Program-made: the position numbers and the translations under genes
In this document: positions 1-14,690 of the stretch, in pieces
How the letters are laid out: each line of letters begins with the position of its first letter
How positions within the stretch are numbered: the stretch's first letter is position 1
The notes under the pieces: generated by a model
What the model was told of the DNA's origin: nothing
The model's input: only the letters and a program-made list of their open reading frames with translations
Database searches by the model: none
NCBI RefSeq assembly: GCF_000247815.1
Contig: NC_021675.1
Span: 66,297,040-66,361,039 of the forward strand
Source: Ficedula albicollis
Taxonomy: Eukaryota; Chordata; Aves; Passeriformes; Muscicapidae
Length of the DNA stretch: 64,000 nucleotides
Direction of reading: 5' to 3'

Positions 1-479
1 TTGTTACATCCAGTAACTTTGAGAACATTTCCTAATCATTTCCCTAACTAAAAAGAGCTACAAAATAAACATCCCTCCGCCAGCAGCCTTATATTTTGAT
101 CTTACCTACTGAATAGAAAAAATAAATACAAAATAAATCTCAGCACAAAGGGGGAAAAAAAAAAGAAACTCTCGTTAGCGAGTAGTGCTGAAGCAAATAG
201 AAAGGTTTTGGCAGTAACAGCAGAAGCCGTATCTGGTTTGCATTCACATCACTCCAAGCATGAAAAAACAAAATCGCTCACAAAACGCCTATCGGAACCC
301 GCAGAGAAGCAGAAGCCTATAAATTTTCTTCCAGAGGAACAACTCAAGACAGGCGCAGCTAAGACATCCTCGCCCTCCAGCCCAAGGCAAACACGATTTC
401 CACCTCCCACGTCCCCCAGAACTCGCAGCCCCCATCTCCCGATCCCCGCTGTTCCTGCCTGGAAGGCAGGGACAGACCT

Positions 480-1480
<1,001 letters not shown>

Positions 1481-4400
1481 GCAGCTGGTTTAAGGAGCTA
1501 TCATTTTTTGTGACCCGATGCACCGCAAAATGTAGGAAAAAAAATAAAAGTCTGATTTAGTTGTAGGCTCGTGTAAGCGGCTGCTTGACTTGCAAGGGAG
1601 GGGAAACGACCTTGCAAACGCATCTGACCGTGGCCTTAGAAGTCACAAGTTGCACCACCAAATAAAGAGCTGGAAAAGCACCGGAGCAGAGCGAGGAAGC
1701 CGAGGCACCGGAGGAGGGAAAGCTGATGAAGCGTGAAAGTGGATTAAGTCATTACAGTCTGTGTGATGTGTGAAAAACGAGGTTCACTTTCCTGGTAGAT
1801 TTTAAAAGGTTTGATAAAAGACAATAAGAGACAAACAATAAAGCAAAAGGGTATACGGCCGGACGCTTGGCAGTCAGCCGAGAGCACACCTGCAGTTTTG
1901 GGGACACCCCTCAAATTCATCAGCCCGTTGCATATTCACAGACCCATCATACATATTCAAGCTTTTCTACGAACTATTTTCCGTATTCCAAGAATGTTTT
2001 ACACGGCCATTCCTTGAGTCTGCCTTTTTCGAGCATGCGTGTTTCTTGGCTGTGGTTTTAATTTATTTTTCTTATCTTAATTTTGGCTGTGGCCTTCTAT
2101 TTTTGCAGATGGTCGGTGCTGGTAACTGGTATATCAGTAGCAGGAGTCTTCACTGGGTGTTATCCAACCAAGCAGTAGTTCACTTATTACAAAGACACTT
2201 TATCAGCCTATGTTATTCCTAAAGGAAACTATATCTTAGAAACTATTTCAACACCACACATACAGTACCCACCTAATATTTGCAAAAAGCCAATACCATA
2301 ATGTGTATTTATAACATGATGCTAGGATTTTTTTTTTTTTTTAAATATCTGACTTATTGCTATGGTATTTACAAATTGTTCCCTAACCTAGATGATTGAT
2401 GCAAAACAATCAGTGATTCCAGGCACAGCACCTGTTAATTATTAGTGCTGGTAGTACAGTGCATAACAGACTGCAGAGGCCACGCCAGGAGAGATGGGAA
2501 AAGCTCACTCTTAAAGAAAGTGGGATAAAACTGCCTCTGAAGTGCCACTCTCAATTAAAAAGGAGTGATGATTCGGTGAGAACTTCTGCAGAAGGAGATT
2601 TGAAATCAACCACTGTTTTCTGACCAGTGAATAAATGTTCCCTCACTTTAAGGGATGGATGAACACATGTCCTGAAGCAGGATAGTTTAGATGCTTTCAA
2701 ATTTTATACAAGACAAACACAGATATGTTTTCTATCCTTATAATGTTCATTTATTCACAGTTCCTGTTAAACTACACCTCTTGCTTTCTGCAGTGGATGA
2801 GATATTGCTTCTCTGTTCTGTCAGCTGTTTGATAGCTTGAGTTGTAGTCAGGACAGATCCTTGATCACTTTTGGTATGATTCAAGAAAAAAACATATATA
2901 AATCAGAAACAAAATATTCCATGCTCTGTTATTTCAGCTGTTGGCACAATTGAGAATAAGCTCTTTAGTCCTCCTCCATAATTGCAAGCAACTGTTCATT
3001 AGTTTGGACTCTCAGGTGAAGCCAGATGTAAATAAAGACCCTGACTGTACAGCCAGGCACACACAAGGGTGTCACAAGCCTACCACACTGGGCTTTGGCC
3101 AGAGACAACCAGGCTTTGTAAGCGGCTGCAGCACAAATGCATCTAAGATGCACCATGGTCACGTTTTGAAAGCTGATAGGAAAAGTAAACAATCAGTTTT
3201 GATACGTGTTTTATTTTTGAGACAGGACGAAACACAACAGTGAATGAGTGATGCTGTGTTTTAAACAAAGCTTAGAAGATTCTCCAATTAGCAGTTAATT
3301 CTGTCAATAAATAGGATAAGGTCTCAGTGGATTGAAGTCCCAGAAATAACAGGAAAAATGCAGAACTAGGAGTGCATCACCAGTCCAGCTAACAAGGCAG
3401 GGAGATCAGAGCCTGAGAGGCAGAAAACACAATCATAAGTGACTTGAATAACTCAAATTAAGTTGGATAAATGGCACAGGAGGGGGTAGGGCTGGAGCTA
3501 ATATTTTAGAAGGTATCTGTGACTGCTCATTGGGAAGCCAGAAGAAGAAAAGCAATCCCTGGTCCTAAAGAGTGTCATATTATTGACAAAACCCATGCAT
3601 GCAGCAGAAATTGTAGCATCCTTGGTTTCAACAACCTTGTAGCAACATGACAAAGAAAATCATTAGTATTCTGCTTTCTTTTCAAAAACAGAGGAGCAAT
3701 ATAAAACAAGACATACCTTTCATTAAAAGGGAGTAAATGAAAGGACTTGTAACCTCTCATAGGTTAACTACAAAATTATGAGAAAGATACAGAAGGAAGT
3801 TTCAGGGTCAGCTTGCAAAAGTTTTAAGAAATAATAGTAAGCCTTTCTAGAACAAATCAGGGAGCCTGCTAGAATTTGACAGCCCTGTAAGGCAAATAGG
3901 TTGTTTCATGTACAGAAGAAACATCTGGAGAAGATACAGCTATAAAAGTAAAGCTGAATTTATTTTTGCATTTGTGAATGGAATAGATGAGCATGGGTAA
4001 ACTCCAATAATGGGAAGCTTCTTTAAGGGGAATAATTAGGAAAACATGTCTTGGATTACAGTGCAAGTATAAAAGATGAAGGAACACATTAACACGTGAG
4101 CAGCAGCCAACTGCTGAGACCAGATGGTGTTCAACCATGACTTGTCAAGCAGCTCAGAGACAAAGTGGTTCAGGTACTGACTGCTGTCTCTGGCTTCTCA
4201 CTTGAAGTTACCTCGGTGTCAGAGGGGTCTGGAGAGTTGCTCACGTGACACTGGATTTTTTAAAAGATTTTGGAGAAGATTGTGGAAGCTGTAGATCTGG
4301 ACGCCCAATCTCCTTGATAGACAAAAAAGTAGAAATTATGCTGAAGAACAGAAAAAACTTAATGGCCACATAGAAAAGATGACACATTAGGGAAAGTCAT

Positions 4401-7154
4401 GATGGCTTTTTTAAAGCTAATTAGTGTCTCAGATAAGCTTTCTTTGAAGAAGTCAACAAGCTCATGTACCACAAAGATTCGGTTGACTGTCTATGATGGT
4501 TTCCAAAAGCAATCAGCAAGATTCCTCCCCAAAGGAAGTAAGAAACAAGGCTGCTAATGGAAATTTGGACAAATAACTGATGGAAATTGAGGTCAGTAGT
4601 GATGTACAAGATGTGTTGCTGAAAATGAAATATTCAGGGAAGGGCTGAGAAAAACTGAATGACTTTATGTTAATAGAGTCAGCGTCAAAATGGCAGATGA
4701 AATTAAATCTGCTAAGTATAAAAAGCTGACATATGAGGGGAAAAAAAAACACCCCACAATTCTGAATTTCACATGTATACTGAGGAACTTTGAGTTTTTA
4801 CCAGTAGCAAAAAAAGCTTTAAAGTTGTAAAAGGTGGTTCCATGAGAAAATAAACTTAGGGCTCAGCAGCAATAAAAATGGAAACTGAGAACTGTTAAGA
4901 TTATTGTTAAAATTTATTAAGAGAGAAATAGAGATTAAAAGTGCCATTGTATCAATCCCTGTTTGCACCTGCATCTTTAATTACCTGTGCAGTTCTAGAT
5001 CAAATAGTATGGTAGAACTAGAATAGATTAAATAAAATCATCAGAAATAGTAGGATGGATTTGAAAGGGTTCATGGGTTGACTCAGCTGGGTTTCTTCGG
5101 TCTGCAGGGAAGGGGAGATAATGTCAAAGTCTACATAAAATCTTCAGAGGTCCAAATAAGAACCAGGAACCCAGACTGTTGCCTGCCTTATCAGACACAA
5201 GAAGTGAGTTACAGCAAATGAAAGGAAAACTTGGAAGGTTCAAAACAAACAAGAGGAGACAGTGCTTCATTCAGTCTATAGTTAAGCCAGAAGTCTTTGC
5301 TTCAGGATATAGTGGGTACCAAAACTTTGCATGGGCATAAGAAGCAACTGGAAAATCAGACTCTTGATCTAACTCAGCAAGTTCTTGACTTGTAACTTGC
5401 TGGAGCTGGAAAGACATTTTGGGGAAGTACAGAACGTGTTTTCCCAGTTCTTTCTGTCTTCCTACTCACATCTTATCCACCTCTGTCTGAAAGTGATGGG
5501 GTGGCTGGAGCTTTCAGCCAACCAAATATCAGTTTTTATAGATTTAGGATTATTTTTTACCTCCCAACCCCAGATCATCTAACTGTTATAATCTCCCCAA
5601 AGTACTTCTGGTCATTAAGTAATTGCATAGGGATTTTGCACTGCTTTTTTGTTTTGCCTTTCACTGTATTCACTGCTTTTAGTACTACATTTAAGCCCAC
5701 AGGGATTTTTGGCACTGCTTACTGTTTTGGGAAAAAAAAAAAAACTCATTAAAATCTTTAAATTGTTCTTCCCAGAAGCATTAAAACCAAATTATCACTT
5801 GCAGGTGTAGTGCCTTTCTCATTTCTGGGAGAATGCAAGTTGTCAGTGCAATCCTAAATACAACCTACATGGAAGGAATGGTGTTACAGGTAGTGTGCTG
5901 CTCTGGAGAAAAACAATACATTGTACAGTGGGGAAGCCAGAGGTCCAAAGGGGTGGATGCAAAGCAGTTGTTTTTCTTCAATCATCTAAACTGGCTTTGT
6001 GAATTAATGTGAAACAGTATAAATATTCATACTTCCCATTTGATCTGGTGCACACAGGCTTAGGACTGCTGGAGTGTAGAGTAGCAATACAAATACTTAA
6101 TTTATAATGGTGGTAGACCAGGTATGATTTGTGTCCTTTTGAGTTTCTTTTTCCTAGCAGAAAATATTTTCATGCAGTTCAGTGTTTTAAGTCTATTAAT
6201 AATCATACAAAGCCTTAACAGCAGAGATTGTAATGTATATATTAATAATGCATTTGCAGAGAAAAATATATTAATGCTTTTCTAAATGCTCAATTAAGCA
6301 ATTACCTAATGCCACAAAGCATTAGTAACAGAGAGCAAGTATAACCTTAAATTGTTCTTTGATAATGTAGATGTCTAAGAGTTTTTCTAAGAAATCTTAG
6401 AGAGGAGCACGTGGACTGAAGCAGTCTGTGAGGAGAGAAGCATCCAGCCCACTGTGACAAACAGCTTTGGGAGGCTGTCACAGCTCCTCCTCTGTGGCTT
6501 AGCTGGCCAGGGAGTGTACCATGGCCACAAGACTATCTGTGGTCTGCCACTTCCAGAAATACTAGATACAGTCATAGCAGCCTGAGCCAAAAAGACTTTT
6601 CTAGTTTCTTCTCCTTCTTTCTTCCTTGCCCCAGCCCTTCCTGGAAATGTCCAGATTAGAATAGAAAACTGAATCAATCTAAAACATCAAGTAAAAGGAA
6701 CAGTCTGTAGATTTGTTTAGCAAGCTTTCTTTTGTACTTAAGAGAATTTTAGCTTTCTTATTCTAGAACATTACTAATTCCTGAGCAGTTTCTGTGCAAT
6801 TACCTTTAAAATGCAATAAAAATCCCTATACAGTTAATCAGTTTGTTCCTGAATTTGGTTTAGGCAAATGAGTAGATTTCTTCAGAGTAAAGTGTAAGCA
6901 CTTATCGCCTGCTTGTTTAAATTTCAACACTGTGGTTTTGATCACCCTGTTTGCTTAGTACATCCCCTGTAACCTTTGGTATATATGAAGCAGGGACCTA
7001 AAAAAAGAATTGTTGAATAAGAAGTATGTACACACCACATTCTGTTTTGTTCCATTCTTTATCAGCTAAACAAACTTTCACAGCACATTGTCTACCATTT
7101 TGTAGATAAGCTACTCTGTAAAGAAATCACACACATTAGAAACATATGGTAATT

Positions 7155-7455
7155 TGAGTTAGAATGGATTTCAGGAGGTCTCTTCTCCAACCTCCTTAAG
7201 GCAGGGTTGGCGCTGAGGTCAGACCAAGTTACTCAACATCTTACCCAGCTGGGACTTGAAAATATCCAAGGATAGAGTTTACACAACCTCCCTGGGCAAG
7301 CTGCCCCACTGCTTGACTGTTGACACAGTAAAAAAAGCTTTTCCTTATATCTAGTCAGAATCTTTTGTGTTTCAACTGATGCCCATTGTTTCTTCATGCT
7401 CCCACCATGGATCTCCTTCTTTTCAATGACCTCACAGGAGGGCTGCAATCAGATC
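7155..7455 (-). mobile_element. Old CR1 LINE fragment
   Basis: Reverse-oriented CR1 features: CTCTTCTCCAACCTCC, ACAACCTCCCTGGGCAAGCT and TTTTCCTTATATCTAGTCAG. It is more diverged than the other CR1 copies here. Confidence 0.8.
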
Positions 7456-8221
7456 TCTCAAGCAATCCCTTACTTTTACCTTCATCCTTTCCTGTGTACA
7501 TTTAAATGTCATAGATTAGTTTCTTGCAGCTAAGTTGTGGCAAGCCTGTGTTAATTCATGCCCATGCTTAGACACACAAAACACAGCCTATCTGGGGTAC
7601 CACAAGGCAGAAGCAGTGTCTTCACTGATTCAGCCTCCTGTGAAAGGCTGAAAAGCACTGGTGTGAACACCATCGGCTCTACTCTTCACAGCAGCTTTGC
7701 TTGAGGTAAACCAGTTCTGCAGTGATTGGAACAGTGAAAAGGGAGAGTCTAACAAGGCTATGATTGAAGGAAAGCTCCTGTCCCTTCCTCTTGGCAGCCT
7801 CCAGGAGCACTGCTGATGTTCCAGATGAGCCAGAGGCAAAAGGTACTTCGTTAGTGTGAGGAACAGAATGGCAGCTTGCTGTAAGTAAGCTGAGCTGCCA
7901 CAGACAGTGAATGGATAAAATAGAGAACTGCACTGAGGCTGCAGCTGCCCTGCACAAACACTGTCACACTGATGTGGACATAAAACTGTTGGAGAAGAGG
8001 AAAGTGCTTTCTTAGCACTTTATTTTCAGGCAGTGGTTAGATCTGGAAAACTGTGTAAATATGTCAAGATGGACATGACTGGCATCATCACCAGTCCTTT
8101 ATTAAAAACTTTTCATGCCTTTTTTCAGTGAACTTCTCTTAAGCAACTTTGGCTCCTTTCCTCACAGGCAGCTCCACACAGCACTGACTCCTTCTCTCCT
8201 CTCTGCACGTTTCCTTCTTCT

Positions 8222-8467
8222 TTCTGCATAACTAGCTAAACCCCAAGCTGTCCCTCACACAGCATCTTCTTACCTTGTGTGTCCCTTGCACAAGCACATG
8301 ACCCTTACCTCCTCACAGCACAGGCAGCAGACTCCATCATTTCCTCCTTCCTTCTGCATAACTAGCTAAACCCCAAGCTGTCCCTCACACAGCATCTTCT
8401 TACCTTGTGTGTCCCTTGCACAAGCACATGACCCTTACCTCCTCACACCACAGGCAGCAGACTCCAT
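8222..8467 (+). repeat. About 115-bp direct repeat, period 130
   Basis: CTGCATAACTAGCTAAACCC to GGCAGCAGACTCCATC occurs twice, at about 8222-8337 and 8352-8467. Almost identical (CAGCACAGG against CACCACAGG). Intergenic. Confidence 0.9.
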
Positions 8468-11400
8468 CCCAAACTGCAAGACTCTGGGTCTCAAGCTGCA
8501 GCTGTAGGTTGTGGCCAGCTAGCCCACTCTTCTGTAACACCCACCCTCATCGGGCAGGCAAGGCTGTTTCTACTCCTTGGTCATCAGTACAGCTGCAATT
8601 CATTGGGAAACATTGCCTCCTGCACTATGCTTACAACCTATCCTCCCACGGAAAACTGAGCGGATGAGCAAGCTGTTGATTGCATTAGTGTATGTCCTCT
8701 CAAAAATGTTTTTACCTAATGTAAAGTCTAAGTTAACTCTGTATGGGCATAACATATAGTGCATAACTGGGCAGTAATGCTACAACTGCTGAACTGCAGG
8801 TACATCTGCAGGGAAGGTGTAAGAGCCTAAAATGAGGGATGCGGAATTCCAGGGGGGCTCTTTAAAATGCTGCTTACTGTATCCAAATGATGCAGCAATT
8901 CACGGGTTGTGGGTGACAAGAGCCCAGCCCACAGCCTTTTCAGCCACAGCTGTGGGTTCGTCTGAAAGCTGCTTCTAGTTCCGGTTACAATGCATTATAT
9001 ACTTTTCATTACAGAGCATCTTGAAACATGACAACCAATCAATACCTTTACAATTACCTACAGCCTATCATACCTACTAACATTACTACATATTCATGTT
9101 ACGATTTTCCAATCACAAAATGTTAGTATGTTGCAGTTTAAGCTAGAAGTTGTTTTTCAATTTTTTTGCAGTGGAAAATTCTGAGATCTTTTCTCTACTT
9201 GCAACATAGTATTTTTGTTTGTCTGTGAAAATCTTTCTGCTTGGTCAAAACATCTTTTGTTTGAGGGGGACATTTATCCTTTGCTCTAAGTCATAAAAGT
9301 CCCTTCCAACTCACTTGCCCTTTGCCTTCTTAGTTACTCAGTAAAACTCGCTCAGCAATTCTTTTCTTCTACATCAAGACTTGCTACAATTTCTATACCT
9401 TCTTCAGATTCTATCTTCAAAAATCTTTCTGTTATACATACATATCTGTGAGACCTTCCTGTCAACTCCTCATCCTTCCCAACAGGCAGGTCCCAGGAGA
9501 TGTCCTGAGATCAAAGTCTGTGTCTTTGCTTTGGGAAGAAGGGGATTTTTGCTTATGTGAGACACTGAAGGGTGACCATTGACCTCCAACCAACCGAACA
9601 CGCCCAAACATGTCTGTTTCTGTTTACATGTGTTGCATTTTCTCTGCTTTCTGTAAGCCCAAAGGAGTAATGAGCAGGAGGAAAGAGCTGATTTAGCATT
9701 GCCTGACAGATGCAAGAGCAATTACCAGAACCCATCAAGGCTTCTCTCAGCTGCAGAAAGCGTGAAGAGCGTATTTTGACAATGTGCCACAGGCAGACAG
9801 GGTCCTGCTTTGTGTTATGTTGTGAATAAATAGTGCCTGGCCGTGTCAAGAGTTTATGCAGAGTTTTCAGGATCTGCTGAGGATCTGTTATTGAAAGGTT
9901 TCTTTTATTTCTCTGAACTGCATAACAAATTAAATAAAGCATGCTCTGCACAGCACACAGTTTTACTGAGCCATAATAGGAATCAGAGCAGGACAAAACA
10001 ATTAAAAGACTTGAAAAAGAACAGGCAAAATGGAGACTGTGTGAGGGACAAATCAGAACAGTCCTGTTCGTACTGTGGAGATGTGAGGCTGCTCTCTGGT
10101 GTCCAGAGAAGAAGGACACAAGCTCTGAGAGCATGGGGTTATTTGTGCTGCACTGCGCAATTCTCATATAACCAGCCATAGAAATAAATCCCTTAAGTGA
10201 TCCCTCTTCTCCAGAAACAAGGCTGTTTTCCTCAAAGGCTTGCCCCAGCAAACGTCTCCATTCCCCCAGCCGTGCCAAGCCCAGCAAGGGCAGCGTGGTC
10301 TGGGACCTACCTGTCTGCCATCATACGGTCAGATGTGTAGATCATGTACGACGAGATCATCTTCTGCACAGGTCCAAACCAACTTCTTCATTATTTCTTT
10401 CTTTTCCCACATCCTCAGGCTCAGGTTTGCTTTTGAGTAGTATTTATCAAGACAGGCCACTCCAAGTATTGTTAAATCAGATTATTTTGGTTCAACCTCT
10501 GGGGAAAAGAATGTCCATCCACTTTTTCTCTGTAAATCTGGAGAGGTGTTACAGCAAGGACCAGTGGGTGGGTCTTGCCATGTCTTGCCCTAAAAATACA
10601 GAGGTAGGAGACAAGGTGTGTGTTTAACACTGAGGGCTCAGCAGTGCTTCTAGGATCCCCCTTTGGAGAGTGGACTCACCTGCCATCCTCTCTGCTGTAG
10701 TATGACCACCAGCATTTCCTCCACGTGGAAGATATCCTGAGAGCAGAAATGAAACTGCTCCTCCTAGAAATGCACAAATGTTAAACCAGGCTCACTCACT
10801 AATGACACTGAAGTTGTGCCAGAGTTGTGCCTGCGCCAGGATAAATCATCCCTGAAAGCTGAGAGGAGCGTTGGTTGCCAGCTGGGCTGGTTCAAAACCA
10901 AGTGCCTTAGCCAACACATGCCAGTTTTACCCTTCCCACTGCTGCCAAATGACTTGCTTAAGATGTGGCATTTCAGATGGAGAGGAAGACTTATGTGGTT
11001 TTGGTGCTGTAATAGATTTATGAAAAATTCTTCCTGCAAAAGCATGTAACCTGAAAACCCAGTTGCAGGATTGCTTGAAGACATCTTTGGACCTCCTCTA
11101 TGCTTTGCACGTTCCATCTGTATGTTTTAACTTTAACTAAATTTGCATTGTCTATTCTTTCTATTTTTGGTTCCCTTTTGTTTTTATTTCTGTTTAACAA
11201 AAAAAAAAAAAAGTCATCTTTTGAATGTGTGTTTTGTTTGAATACTCTGCTGCAAGGTTTGTTGCTGAAAGATTGTGGCTAAATGGTCCTGGGCATTTAG
11301 ATGCTGCCTCAGTGAAGCAGCAGTACAAATACAGCTCTGTGGCCAGACCAAGAGGAAATACTGCAGGTTTAGTCTTTGCTTTTGAGGGTGGGCTGAATGA

Positions 11401-11707
11401 AAAACCATCAAAATAATTTGTGGGAAGCATACTGTGTTTTAAAACACAAGCAGAAACATATTTTGTTGTTTTTGCATTGCTTGTTATCAGAAAAAAGCTG
11501 ACATTCACCTCTCTTGAATATTGTTTTTAAGCCTTTCATAGTAGCACATGTGATCTCCATGGGCTGACAACTACAGGACATCAGTTCTACAGGGACTTTG
11601 GGAATACTTAGGATGGACTGATGTACTCTGGAGCAGGTGAATGTGGCAGCAGTTCACATTGCCTTGCTTTGCTGAGAGCTCTCTGCCTTGCAGACACAGA
11701 AGGATGT

Positions 11708-11819
11708 CACAGAGTCTCTCGTAATATATACCAAGGGCTGCCCATTCCTTCCCTGCACGGCAACACAGAATCTCTTGTAATGTATCCCAAGGGCTGCCCA
11801 TTCCTTCCCTGCACGGCAG
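11708..11819 (+). repeat. 56-bp tandem duplication
   Basis: Units 11708-11763 and 11764-11819 share GGGCTGCCCATTCCTTCCCT. They differ at about six positions, so this is one of the older duplications. Confidence 0.9.
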
Positions 11820-14000
11820 CACCAAGTGTGAGAGGGACCAAGGCTTTTCCTTTCCCCCCAGCAGTGCAGCAGTGTCATCCCCTCTGCCAGCATTGCTGTT
11901 TCCCTGCTATATTCGCTTTTTGCCCATTATCCTTTCTATCCAAACAGCAATTCCCATTTCTCTGACAGTGCCTGCAGTGCTTCTTTGTGTGGCAATCTGA
12001 GCTGGGCCAAGAAATTTCCTTCTCTGGGATGCAATCTGAGGTCAACCCAAGCCTTTTTTATTTTGAACTGAGATTTTAACTGGCCAGGAATCTGTTTGCT
12101 GAGAATGGTAGCAAAAAGAGGAGTCTTTCCAAAACGTGTGGGAAATATTAATGTGGAAGAGATACTGATTGCTAAAACACACTTCTACAGACTTTTTTCT
12201 TTCCTCTGATTAGAAACCAGCAATCCCTTTCTCAGCCCTAAAGTTAGTTTTTATAAGTAATTCCTTTTGTAGGCCTAGGGTGGTGTTTAACACTTCAAGC
12301 AGAGCAGAGCTAAGGCTTGGCAGCAGCACAACAGGCACCAGGGCAGCTCAATGACACTGCGGTTGTGCCTCTGAAAGTGCTTCCAGTTCACTTGTCAGGA
12401 GGTTTTCTGGCACAGCTGAAAGCAAGGCAACAGGCAGCAAGCTTCGTCAGTAGGACTTCAGGGATGTCAGCCTGGCCCTTGGTGTTAATAATCCCTTGTA
12501 AAGATTATTACTGCTTTAATTAGGGGTATGAACTTTTCTGTTTGCATGAGGTTTTCTTTTGCAGAGGCATCCTCCCAGGAAAAGCCACAAATATTTTAGT
12601 ATAAACATCCTGACATCATTATATTTATTTCCCTCCTCAAATGGAAGTGCATTTATGTCACTATTAAATACTTACTGTTCTGAAGTTTACTAGTTTAAAA
12701 GCATTAGAGAGAAAGCAATACATTAACTAGCACGAGGGTGAAGTGGCTTCAGGGGAAATCCAGAATTGCTTTTTATCCTAATTTTCTGTTCCATAACGAA
12801 CAGCAAGCACTGTGGCCATGGGGGCCAGGCTCAGTCTTTAAATGAAAAGACGTTTTCTGTGATTATTTTGAGTGAAATATTGGTGGGACACGCTCCCAGA
12901 GCGTTTGCTGTCCCCCAGCAGACTGCACTCGCTGTGGTTATGTTGACAAACGTGTCTACCACAGCCAGTAAGGACAAGAAATTATAAAATTGACTGCAAA
13001 TGTCCCCCTTGATTTTAGGAAATGTTTGATGCAACACATATGATTGTGGGGTCTTATCACCCTGCTGCAGACCTTGCTACATGAAGGAGAGTCCATCCCA
13101 CCTTAAACATGCCTATTTCTCTTGGCTGCTGCCAAAGGAAGCCCAGAACGCCTGGCTCAAATATCCACATCACTGTGGGAGGCCTGGAGGCTGAGTCAGA
13201 TAAACCTCAAGGGAAACCAGCATCAAATTTCAGATAAACAAAGTCAGGCAAGCAGATACACAGACTTTGTCTTAAGTCCTGAGCAAGGTTGAACAGAATT
13301 AAAAGACTAGAATGGAAAAGAAAACTGGGGGGGAAAAAAGCTCATTTAATTAGTCATTACAAGAACAAGGATCTGCAGGACTGGAGATGAAAAAGGTGAT
13401 GTTTCAGATGGCTCATGCATGACTGAGGCAGTGAGTCACCTCATCACAGCTTTTCCTCAGCAGCAGCAGCAAGAAGAGGTATAAAAATGAATCCAAGTTC
13501 ATAGGGAGTCACCACACAGAAAAGCCAGGGAATACAGCTATTTAAATCAGGTTAAAGTTATAAATGTTGCTGATAAAGTCATGTATTCTCTAGTAATTAT
13601 ATTTATATTGATGTACTGCTGATCACTTACCCTGTGTTGGGGAAGGTGTTTCTTGCTTCTGGTGAAAGGTATGAAAAGTAAGGTGGATAACTCTCTTGGA
13701 AAATGAAGTGTTTGGCTTTTTTTCAATCAATATTGCTACTATTTGATTAGTGGTAAGAAGACAGAGCTCAGTTTACTTACCAGCTACCTTTACTTATCCC
13801 TACCAAAAAAAAGTGGAGTTTTAATACAGCAGAAACTCTTGTAAAAGGTCTGGTGAAGATACAATCTAATTCAATGTAAGCACCCTTGGTGCTTCCTGTC
13901 CTTGCAAAGGACACAGTTTGACATTGGTTTTGTCATGTCATCCTTCGCTGGCAATGAAGCTGGGACAAAGAGAACTTCCATTAAAATCCCAGAAATCTCG

Positions 14001-14690
14001 GCAGACCATGAACACTTCTCAGCATCAAAACTCAGCTTCAAAACCCCCCAGAAGGTCTGGATAAAGACAATGGCTGTTGGTATAGGTCTTGTTTTAGCAC
14101 CTGAGAGCACCAACTCCATTTTCTTTTTAATTTCTAATGACTACAATTTGTTTTGCAATAAATCTGCCATTGGTTTTCATTAAACAAAGGTCATCTAAGA
14201 AAAAAAAAAAGCTTAAAAGTTTTATGACCCTTTATCATCAGTAACACACTAAAAATGGTATTGCACATATCCCTTTAAGTGACATTTCTCCAGCCATCCT
14301 GTAGCAAATTGAGACAAATCAGCACCTTGCTCCTCTGGCTGTCTGAGCAGACCATGAAAACTTCTCAGCATCAAAACTCAGCTTCAAAATCCCCCAGAAG
14401 GGCTGGATAAAGACAATGGCTGTTGGTATAGGTCTTGTTTTAGCACCTGAGAGCACCAACTCCATTTTCTTTTTAATTTCTAATGACTACAATTTGTTTT
14501 GCAATAAATCTGCCATTGGTTTTCATTAAACAAAGGTCATCTAAGAAAAAAAAAGCTTAAAAGTTTTATGACCCTTTATCATCAGTAACACACTAAAAAT
14601 GGTATTGCACATATCCCTTTAAGTGACATTTCTCCAGCCATCCTGTAGCAAATTGAGACAAATCAGCACCTTGCTCCTCTGGCTGTCTGC
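14001..14690 (+). repeat. 346-bp tandem duplication
   Basis: Units 14001-14346 and 14347-about 14690, from GCAGACCATGAA to CTCCTCTGGCTGTCTG. They differ at a few bases and in an A-run length. No gene recognised inside. Confidence 0.94.

Larger units (their letters stand above)
7456..14000. other. Intergenic, no gene recognised
   Basis: Holds the duplications near 8.3 and 11.7 kb. A 244-codon open frame on the minus strand (9553-10287) has no recognisable domain, and its length is about what chance would give in 64 kb. Confidence 0.55.

Noticed and set aside
8840..9480. Possible retroviral LTR-like stretch
   Set aside because: Composition loosely resembles some bird LTRs, but I saw no terminal repeats, primer-binding site or retroviral coding sequence nearby.
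9553..10287. A 244-codon minus-strand open frame
   Set aside because: No domain, no splice partners and a composition like translated noncoding DNA. One frame of this length is about what chance predicts over six frames of 64 kb.
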